From JAAURS01 sp031362245 (lineage in GTDB: Bacteria; Cyanobacteriota; Cyanobacteriia; Thermosynechococcales; Thermosynechococcaceae): DNA of 10,486 nt. The notes beneath the pieces are model-generated. The model saw nothing but the letters and a program-made list of their open reading frames with translations, had not been told where the DNA came from and did no database searches. This document shows, one piece after another, positions 4,994 to 10,486 of the stretch; position 1 is the stretch's first letter; the number at the start of each line of letters is the position of its first letter. The position numbers and the translations under genes are program-made. The stretch spans positions 1 through 10,486 of the forward strand of contig JANLSD010000244.1 in the NCBI GenBank assembly GCA_031362245.1, read 5' to 3'.

Positions 4994-6931
4994 TTAGCTA
5001 TGGCATTTATGCTTTGCTGAACTTGTGGGTGGAACGTCGTTGGCGGGGTTGCAATCAAAGAAGTTGACGGGCTTGAGCATGAATCCGGTGTAGGCCGTGG
5101 GCATGACGGGCCAGTCTTCGGAGCGGGGGATGTGGTGGTGTCCAAAGGTGTACCAAACCACGAGGTCGGTATTGGCGATCGCCCGATCCTTCTGCGTCCA
5201 GGCAGGCAACCCTTCCCCACCCGCACTTTGATTTGGATATTCCCCTGCGGGAAAGCGTTCGCTGGGATTGTAGGGCGTTACCCAGAGGTGTTTCTTCATG
5301 TATCCGGCCCGTTTCACCACGCTGGATTCATCATGGGCGAAGGGCAGAATATTTTCTCCTGGCGCAAGTTTGTACCCGACGGACTGGCCCACGCTATTCT
5401 TCACGGACGGATTCACCACTTTCCAGTAGCGACCCTTCATGGGATCGATGAGTCGCTGAGCTTCTGACTCAGTCTCCAGAAGCGTTGAGACTGCATAAAA
5501 GGCGTTTCCGTAGGGATTCTCAGGCCCGATGGGGTCTACTTCGGTATTGACTTCGTAGACGGAGTTCTGTTCTCCATCAATGGTCATATCCATACGGACA
5601 TTGAAGATATGCTGGTGCGCGGGTGCGTAGAGCTGGGGTGCAATGAGTGCACCGTGTTTGGGCTGCTCTCCTGGCATCACGGCGCAGGTGTTCATGATGC
5701 CCGTCAGCTTGATTTCATACTGGATGTTGCCGTCTTGATAGAAGTACCAGAAGAACCCATACTCGTAGTTGCCGACTGTTGCAATGAAAGAGATCACTAG
5801 GCGGCGCGATCGCCGTACTTCAGTCTGTGCCGTTCTCCAATCCACATGCTTCCACAAAATCCCGTAGTCTTCTTCGTGCATACAGACCGCATTTTCAATG
5901 GTGTAAATACTGCCTCGACTGTTGGTCATGACCGCATCAAAGTAACGGATTTCGCCTAGGCAATCACAGCCCAGCTTGAGGGAATTTGCCAGGGAGCCAA
6001 TGCCATACTCGCCAACATCAAAGGCATTTCTACGATAGCGATGGGGGCTTGGATCGCCGTAGGGAACGGTCATTTCAGCTAGGGATGCCCGATACAGAAT
6101 AGGTCGCACTCGTCCCTGGTCTTCATAGCCCACGGTGTACAGCACCAATCCCTCACGGGGCGTAAAACCAATCCGCATATGCCATTTTTGCCAGCGAATT
6201 TCGTGGCCATTGACCTCAAAACTCGGCCCTTCCGGCTGCACAATTTCTAAAGGCTTTGGAGCCACACGAAAGTCTTTGACAAATTCTGGAATGTAGTTGC
6301 CGTCATTGGGGGGAAATGGCACAACGCCATGATCTTCTACCCAAAGCACCTCCATCTTATTGAGATCGACGACTGGAATCACCCCTTCAATCGGGCGAGC
6401 ATAACCGTTGTCTGTCGGGCTAGTGCGAACCCAACAGAGCGCTCGCGATAATCTCACCCCTTCCTCTTGGGGTACACCATAGTGTCCCGCAGACCAAGGA
6501 TCGACCATCACAAGGTCAGAGTTTGTAATGCCTCGTTTTAGAAGGGCCTCTTGAAATTCTGGACAGGCTTTTACGGCGGCTTCGCATTCAATAAATTCAT
6601 CCAACATGAAGGCGGGCTGCACCCCTGGCAAAGGTTTCCATGAGATCACGCTGTGTTGAGTCAAGGAAACAATGGCTTCATAGGTTATTCCTGTTTCGTT
6701 ATCGAGCAGAACGATAAATGCTTCCCTCTCAATGAAATCGCCTGACTTGAAGCTGAATACCGTACTTTTTACGGGTTCATTGAGTGTGACCGTCGAAAAG
6801 CGGATCTGCCGTCCAATCTCTGGTTTAGCCCTGACGATGGATACAGCTTGGGTCACTTCTTCTGTCGTCAGAGGCTCTAGGGGATGGAGAGCCGTAAGGG
6901 TTACATCAGGTCTATCGTAAGTAATCGTCAT
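4994..6931 (-). CDS. Copper-containing primary-amine oxidase (topaquinone type)
   Basis: A 645-residue copper amine oxidase, close to the size of the bacterial cytosolic members. It converts a primary amine, O2 and water to an aldehyde, ammonia and H2O2. Active-site residues are all present: Tyr389 in TVGNYEYG, the tyrosine self-processed to topaquinone; Asp305 in AFDVGEYGIG, the catalytic base; copper ligands His439 and His441 (AHQHIF) and His600 (HHIPRSEDWPVMP). Residues 1 to about 220 are the N-terminal N2/N3-type domains; the catalytic beta-sandwich fills the rest. No signal peptide is visible, so it probably acts in the cytosol. First gene of a likely operon with the permease and SDR. 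ATG 6931 has no Shine-Dalgarno, but a promoter-like pair lies just upstream. Substrate is unknown; tyramine or phenylethylamine are usual for the family. Confidence 0.95.
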   Translation of the reverse strand: MTITYDRPDVTLTALHPLEPLTTEEVTQAVSIVRAKPEIGRQIRFSTVTLNEPVKSTVFSFKSGDFIEREAFIVLLDNETGITYEAIVSLTQHSVISWKPLPGVQPAFMLDEFIECEAAVKACPEFQEALLKRGITNSDLVMVDPWSAGHYGVPQEEGVRLSRALCWVRTSPTDNGYARPIEGVIPVVDLNKMEVLWVEDHGVVPFPPNDGNYIPEFVKDFRVAPKPLEIVQPEGPSFEVNGHEIRWQKWHMRIGFTPREGLVLYTVGYEDQGRVRPILYRASLAEMTVPYGDPSPHRYRRNAFDVGEYGIGSLANSLKLGCDCLGEIRYFDAVMTNSRGSIYTIENAVCMHEEDYGILWKHVDWRTAQTEVRRSRRLVISFIATVGNYEYGFFWYFYQDGNIQYEIKLTGIMNTCAVMPGEQPKHGALIAPQLYAPAHQHIFNVRMDMTIDGEQNSVYEVNTEVDPIGPENPYGNAFYAVSTLLETESEAQRLIDPMKGRYWKVVNPSVKNSVGQSVGYKLAPGENILPFAHDESSVVKRAGYMKKHLWVTPYNPSERFPAGEYPNQSAGGEGLPAWTQKDRAIANTDLVVWYTFGHHHIPRSEDWPVMPTAYTGFMLKPVNFFDCNPANDVPPTSSAKHKCHS

Positions 6932-7297
6932 AGTTTTTGGGATAACACTTCAATTGAGAAATAAATGTCAATGAAATACTTTTTCTCTTATTAGATCAGG
7001 CGAGTTTTTTGCAAAACGTCTTCTCAGGCTTGTACCTAAATAAATAGAAGTCTAAAAACAGCGAATCTTTCCGAAGATTGCATTTATACAGACAACGGTA
7101 CAATTCAAGCTCAAAAAATCACAAAAAGCCTATCACTAAAGATTTTCTGTCACTGGTCTGCTATGAAATAAAGCTTTAAATATATCCGTTGTGGATTTTT
7201 TGAGGCTGTATGAATATAAAGAAATATGTATTAAATTAAAGATTAAAACAACTTCATAGGATGAGTCTGTAATGAATACTACGGAAAGCATGAATAC
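6932..7297. other. AT-rich upstream region of the amine oxidase operon
   Basis: No credible gene. Apart from the promoter-like pair at 6942-6971, it holds an inverted repeat at 7064-7079 (AATCTT-tccg-AAGATT, with GC on both flanks) about 95 bases upstream of the -35 box. This is a candidate operator or activator site. The stretch 7180-7260 is very AT-rich. A 16-codon frame (7272-7322) runs into the palindromic repeat and is probably chance. Confidence 0.55.
6942..6971 (-). promoter_or_regulatory. Candidate promoter of the amine oxidase operon
   Basis: On the minus strand a perfect TTGACA (6966-6971) is followed after 18 bases by TGTTAT (6942-6947), a 4/6 match to the -10 consensus. Transcription would begin within about ten bases of the ATG at 6931, giving a very short leader. 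This agrees with the lack of a ribosome-binding site there. Confidence 0.42.
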
Positions 7298-7381
7298 CCA
7301 GCGATTGAATCAGTCCCCCTAGGACTTCGATTGTGTAGCCGCGTTGGCGGAGCCTGTCCGTAGGACTTATTCAATCGCTGG
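7298..7381. repeat. Palindromic interspersed repeat, MITE-like
   Basis: The terminal arms CCAGCGATTGAAT (7298-7310) and its exact complement (7369-7381) extend, after one mismatch, by AGTCC/GGACT to a 19-bp stem. The interior contains GCCGCGTTGGCGGAGCC, which resembles the short GC-rich interspersed repeats common between cyanobacterial genes. It also holds two small GTCC/GGAC hairpins, one per arm. No clear target-site duplication is seen at its edges. It may also act as the terminator of the nucleotidyltransferase gene, whose stop lies 63 bases away. Confidence 0.7.
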
Positions 7382-7444
7382 CTTCAAAGATTTATGCAAG
7401 AGGTCTCATGATGAGCAACTTGTGAACGGTACATCTTGCTGAAC

Positions 7445-8713
7445 TCACTGGGTCATAAATTGCCGTTGCGCCGTTCTATATTTTTGCAGTAGACGAACAG
7501 GACGAATGAGCCAATAGAGAAATGCCAAAGCCGAGGGCAGAGGCAAGACGGCTCGATCTTTACGGCTGGGGATAGCCCATTTGGAGCGGTTCATGACATA
7601 CATAAAATGAACGAGCTGATGGCGAGGGCGCTCTCGCATCCGAATAAACACCAGCAACCCTTCCATGCGGTCAAAGGGTTTTGCGTTATGGGGTGGAGCA
7701 ACGATAAAGGATTTAATGACCCCTGTTAGAGACGGTAGTGTGGCGTCCAGTTCTATCTTTTGGGTGATGATACTGGGCAAACTGACGCCGAGTAGATCTC
7801 GAATCAGACAGCAGTTCAGTAATAAGATGCGATCGCAGCCCACCCGATACGCTTGCTCCAAAACATTCCGCCAGTCAATCTCTGACGCATGGGTGCGAAT
7901 CAACCCAGCAATATCGCATAGCCACTCTAGCCTTGTCCAAAGATGGCTTGCGGCGTGGACGCAAAGGTGAAGGAGGGTATCTTCTAGGCAAAATGTATAC
8001 GCTTGAGTTCTACCTAGGGAGACGGGCTGTAACCGTTGCCACCAGTCCTTTAAGGCAATTTCAAAGGGGAAAAATTTTGGTGTAATTTTCCAATGTAAAT
8101 CCACAACGGTTTGAGACGCTTTATTGATAAAAACGATTTCGCCAGCGTGAAAGTCTAAGTCTCTTTTTTGAGCTTTTGTGAGATGACCTTGCTGATACCC
8201 CTGGGCCATTAGTAAGGTACTGGTTTGTTCAACATCTTGCTCATGAACCAATAGATCAAGGTCTCCAAAATGGCGAAGGGAGAGGTTTCCATAGACAAGA
8301 GCTGACAGAACTGGCCCTTTGAATGGAACAACAGCGATACCTTGGGCTGAGAATAATTCTGTCAAGGAAATCAGCTCATGGGTTAAACGGATATTTCGCA
8401 ATGCATTGTTATGGCAAAAATATTTCAAGTAATCTAAGATGCCCTCTGGCAAATTGATTGAGTCAATCTGCCTCATACTTTGGTATAAAAGTTGAGTGAC
8501 ACCGTGGTTGTTTGCGTATAGAATTAAATTTGTCCAGTCAATATTGTCTTGAACCAGTACTTGGACGCGCTCCATCTGTTCAGGCTCTAATTGAGTTCTT
8601 GCACAGCGCAAGATGATTTCAATTTCAGGACAAAAATCTGACGTTGAATTAAAGGGTACGTAAAATGGTTGAGCAGTCAAAACTCTCTTTTCAGAGGCTT
8701 TCTGGTAAACCAT
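7445..8713 (-). CDS. Nucleotidyltransferase family protein (NTP_transf_5 type)
   Basis: A 422-residue soluble protein with the signatures of the uncharacterised NTP_transf_5 nucleotidyltransferases. VVPFKGPVLSALVYGN (129-143) is followed by LRHFGDLDLLV (146-156), where Asp151 and Asp153 form the metal-binding D-x-D pair. VDLHWKIT (204-211) is the family's later acidic/His motif, followed by FFPF. Members transfer a nucleotide to an unknown acceptor and often sit in peptide or polysaccharide biosynthesis clusters. No such partner is visible here: gaps of about 0.5 kb flank the gene. About 110 helical residues precede the core, which is normal. ATG 8713 has AGGAG only three bases upstream, rather tight. 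The C-terminus is basic (RPVRLLQKYRTAQRQ). Family is fairly sure; role unknown. Confidence 0.85.
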   Translation of the reverse strand: MVYQKASEKRVLTAQPFYVPFNSTSDFCPEIEIILRCARTQLEPEQMERVQVLVQDNIDWTNLILYANNHGVTQLLYQSMRQIDSINLPEGILDYLKYFCHNNALRNIRLTHELISLTELFSAQGIAVVPFKGPVLSALVYGNLSLRHFGDLDLLVHEQDVEQTSTLLMAQGYQQGHLTKAQKRDLDFHAGEIVFINKASQTVVDLHWKITPKFFPFEIALKDWWQRLQPVSLGRTQAYTFCLEDTLLHLCVHAASHLWTRLEWLCDIAGLIRTHASEIDWRNVLEQAYRVGCDRILLLNCCLIRDLLGVSLPSIITQKIELDATLPSLTGVIKSFIVAPPHNAKPFDRMEGLLVFIRMRERPRHQLVHFMYVMNRSKWAIPSRKDRAVLPLPSALAFLYWLIRPVRLLQKYRTAQRQFMTQ

Positions 8714-9212
8714 GTTCTCCTATCAAACTTTGTGTTTCTAAGATATTTACAATTTGACGAGTCAATAAAAATCACCACAACAATATAGCCCAGAGACTAT
8801 AAAGTCGTTGGATCAGTTTATGCTGCTGTGCTCTAGATTTGTCGTTAAGCTAAAACGCCACCAAACTTAGAGCTTTTATCTTTGTAAGCCAGCCTCTTTG
8901 TAGTTATCTATACATTTTGACATAGGTTTGTTGGCGCAGGTGAATTGTAAAGGGATTTCTTCTTAATGTAATTCTTAAAAAGAGTAATCACTCTCAGTAC
9001 GATAATTTTTAAGAGATACAGCCTTAACGCGCTCTATGATGCGCTGGGCACTGTTCACTAAACGGGGGATGGATATTCGATAGCTATACTTTGAAAGGTT
9101 TTCGAGCTTTGCTTGTGAAGTACTCCCAAAGTCTTAATAGATATAGGCTTCAGAGCTTTGTTGACTCTTGGCTGAGCACGACCTGTTGCTTAGAAGGGCA
9201 TTTTGAAATCAC
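8714..9212. other. Gene-poor intergenic region between the nucleotidyltransferase and psaE
   Basis: About 500 bases with no supported coding frame on either strand (longest ATG frames about 15 codons) and no tRNA-like T-loop. The left part must carry the nucleotidyltransferase promoter, which I cannot place. The middle holds a nested hairpin at 8973-9014. A small RNA gene is possible but not shown. Confidence 0.55.
8973..9014 (-). terminator. Nested hairpin with T-run, possible terminator or small-RNA end
   Basis: A perfect 9-bp outer pair joins TCTTAAAAA (8973-8981) and TTTTTAAGA (9006-9014). An alternative inner stem is AGAGT (8981-8985) with ACTCT (8990-8994). Read on the minus strand, the inner stem is followed directly by TTTT, as in an intrinsic terminator. 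The stem is short. No gene ends here, so it could mark the 3' end of an unannotated transcript. Confidence 0.35.
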
Positions 9213-9251
9213 AAAATAGCCCAAGGATCAAAAACATCCTTGGGCTATTTT
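9213..9251 (-). terminator. Terminator of psaE
   Basis: A perfect 16-bp stem (9213-9228 with 9236-9251) around a 7-base loop, starting 17 bases past the psaE stop. On the minus strand the 3' arm ends in ATTTT, and the opposite strand is nearly symmetric, so it can work in both directions. Confidence 0.9.
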
Positions 9252-9268
9252 GAATACACCAGATATTT

Positions 9269-9502
9269 CTAAGCCTTAGCCTTAGTCTTAGGCGCTTCAA
9301 CCTCTTTGACCTCATGGAGACCAAAGTTGTTGGTATTAACGCCACCAGCGCTGCCGCTTAAGCCGCTGTAGTTCACCTTTTCAAAGCGAACGATCACTGG
9401 ATACTTGATACCGCTTTGGTCAACGGACGCAACGGTGCCGACTTCGTTGTACCAGTAAGATTCTGGACGGAGAATTTTAACTTTAGAACCGCGCTGAACC
9501 AT
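9269..9502 (-). CDS. psaE: Photosystem I reaction centre subunit IV (PsaE)
   Basis: A 77-residue PsaE, the small SH3-fold protein on the stromal face of photosystem I. It helps dock ferredoxin and supports cyclic electron flow. The family start VQRGSKVKILRPESYWYN, the core GIKYPVIVRFEKVNYSG, and NTNNFGLHEV are all present. The last ten residues (EAPKTKAKA) are a basic Ala/Lys tail typical of cyanobacterial PsaE. Start: ATG 9502 has AAGGGA eight bases upstream (9511-9516), a good ribosome site. It lies 177 bases downstream of the sasA stop on the same strand and has a strong terminator of its own, so it is probably transcribed alone from the gap. Confidence 0.97.
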   Translation of the reverse strand: MVQRGSKVKILRPESYWYNEVGTVASVDQSGIKYPVIVRFEKVNYSGLSGSAGGVNTNNFGLHEVKEVEAPKTKAKA

Positions 9503-9555
9503 AAATCTTATCCCTTAATGATGTTGCAAACGGGTAATTGTCCCCAGATTACTAC

Positions 9556-9583
9556 GGTTAGGGAACCATCTAGAGTCCTAACC
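9556..9583 (-). promoter_or_regulatory. Hairpin in the psaE leader region
   Basis: GGTTAGG (9556-9562) and CCTAACC (9577-9583) pair perfectly over 7 bp with a 14-base loop, 54 bases upstream of the psaE ATG. Just upstream on the minus strand is TTTATA, a weak -10 candidate, which would place the hairpin at or near the transcript 5' end. It may stabilise the mRNA; alternatively it is an operator. Confidence 0.4.
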
Positions 9584-9679
9584 TATAAACTTTTATGACT
9601 AAACTCCTCCGGTCATCTCCCAGGGAAACGGCCTAGGATCCGCTTGGTGGCAGTTCTTACCTTTGTCAAGCCTGATTGA

Positions 9680-10486
9680 TTAGGCACGATAAACAGGCAG
9701 CGTAAAGTTAAAGCTGCTCCCCTCATTGGGCGTGGAATCGACCCAAAGTTGGCCGTAGTGGGCACGAACAATGCGCTGACACAGCGCCAATCCAATGCCA
9801 TAGCCTTCCTTAAACTCATCCCGCTCTAGGCGAACCGCGTCACGAAAAATGGCTTTTTGTTTCTCAATGGGGATGCCTGGGCCGTCGTCCATAATGCTAA
9901 TCTGCACCTTTTGGGTGGTTCGGTGCAGCACACAGAGCTTAATTACGCCGCCTTCTGGGGTGTATTTAATGGCGTTATCCAAAAGGTTAATCAGCACTTG
10001 ACGAATATGGTCACTGTCCGCGTGAACGTAAGGTAAATCTAGGGGAACGTCCATTTTGAGATACTGGGCCTTGGCATCCACCTTCCCTAAAATATCCTCC
10101 ACAATTAAGGGGCACAGGGCACCTAAATCTAGCTTTCGCGGGTGAATTTTAAGCTCGGAATTTTTGCCCCGTGAGGCATCCAGCAGATTGGTAATCATGC
10201 GCTCAATCACCTGCATCTGTGATCGCGCATGATGGGCCAGCCGCGCCATTGTTTCGGGGGGAAGTATAACGGGTGGTGCAGGCTTCTCCCACTGACCTTC
10301 TAAGGTTTCTAGGGCGATCGCCGCCGCCGTAAGTGGATTGCGCAGATCGTGGGCCAACATGGCAATGATGCGGTCTTTGAATAGATTTTGTTCTTGGAGG
10401 GATTCATTATCCTGGCGAAGCTGAAAAATCTCATCGGACAGCTTCATCGTTTGCTCAGACTGACCCAACACATTTTGGGAAGCAGG
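9680..10486 (-). CDS. sasA: SasA-type adaptive-response sensor histidine kinase, 3' part (5' truncated by window)
   Basis: The frame stays open to the window edge, so the N-terminus is missing. In SasA the missing part is a KaiB-like domain of about 100 residues that binds KaiC. Seen here: a linker helix (KLSDEIFQLRQDNESLQEQN), then the HisKA dimerisation domain with the H-box AMLAHDLRNPLTAA (phospho-His codon at 10349-10351), N-box LINLLDNAIKYTP, G1 box MDDGPGIP, and G2 box EGYGIGLALC. The ending RIVRAHYGQLWVDSTPNEGSSFNFTLPVYR is characteristic of SasA. There is no membrane segment in the visible part. SasA passes the KaiC clock state to the response regulator RpaA. GTG 10471 is an internal codon, not the start. 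The SasA assignment is strong but the KaiB-like domain was not seen. Confidence 0.88.
   Translation of the reverse strand, partial: PASQNVLGQSEQTMKLSDEIFQLRQDNESLQEQNLFKDRIIAMLAHDLRNPLTAAAIALETLEGQWEKPAPPVILPPETMARLAHHARSQMQVIERMITNLLDASRGKNSELKIHPRKLDLGALCPLIVEDILGKVDAKAQYLKMDVPLDLPYVHADSDHIRQVLINLLDNAIKYTPEGGVIKLCVLHRTTQKVQISIMDDGPGIPIEKQKAIFRDAVRLERDEFKEGYGIGLALCQRIVRAHYGQLWVDSTPNEGSSFNFTLPVYRA

Noticed and set aside
5132..5467. 111-codon plus-strand frame opposite the amine oxidase gene
   Set aside because: Antisense shadow of conserved catalytic sequence; no start signal.
7272..7322. 16-residue peptide frame MNTTESMNTQRLNQSP
   Set aside because: It runs into the palindromic repeat, lacks a good ribosome site and shows no precursor-peptide features, so it is most likely chance.
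7298..7381. CRISPR repeat
   Set aside because: There is one inverted-repeat unit only, with no second copy or spacer spacing in the window.
8714..9268. tRNA or known small RNA (such as Yfr1) in the gap
   Set aside because: No cloverleaf or T-loop consensus and no Yfr1 core motif was found by eye; only the hairpin at 8973-9014 stands out.
10469..10471. GTG 10471 as the start of a short cytosolic histidine kinase
   Set aside because: The frame remains open through the window edge and the sequence is the SasA kinase part, which normally follows an N-terminal KaiB-like domain.

Overview
The window is from a cyanobacterial chromosome. It carries photosystem II D2 (psbD, 3' end), photosystem I PsaE and a SasA-type circadian output kinase (5'-truncated). 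It also has eight perfect HIP1 palindromes (GCGATCGC), at 630, 2022, 3392, 3709, 5175, 5806, 7829 and 10314; about 0.16 would be expected by chance in 10.5 kb. I cannot name the genus. No integrase, transposase, CRISPR array, tRNA or rRNA was seen.

Layout, left to right. (1) 1-235, +: end of psbD, not followed by psbC, so this is probably the separate psbD2 copy. A strong terminator hairpin follows. (2) 317-1186, +: a DUF72/YecE TIM-barrel protein starting 18 bases after that hairpin and ending in a sliding-clamp-like QLGLF tail. (3) 1243-1596, -: a small unrecognised protein. (4) 1781-2338, -: an exported protein built of four helical repeats of 36-37 residues, with a two-tier hairpin just downstream. 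(5) 2695-6931, -: a probable three-gene operon of a copper/topaquinone amine oxidase, an APC-family permease and a short-chain dehydrogenase/reductase. (6) 7298-7381: a palindromic, MITE-like repeat. (7) 7445-8713, -: an orphan nucleotidyltransferase of the NTP_transf_5 type. (8) 8714-9268: a gene-poor gap with a nested hairpin, ending in the psaE terminator. (9) 9269-9502, -: psaE. (10) 9680-10486, -: the kinase part of sasA.

Working together: the amine cassette reads as import of an amine or amino acid, then oxidative deamination to aldehyde, ammonia and H2O2, with an NAD(H)-type SDR acting on a carbonyl or alcohol. The substrate is not readable from the sequence. A G-quadruplex-capable tract lies between the oxidase and permease genes, and the oxidase transcript may be nearly leaderless. 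The photosystem and clock genes are ordinary core genes. The less ordinary content is the amine cassette, the four-repeat exported protein, the clamp-motif DUF72 protein beside psbD2, and the isolated nucleotidyltransferase. I found no convincing new defence or mobile system.
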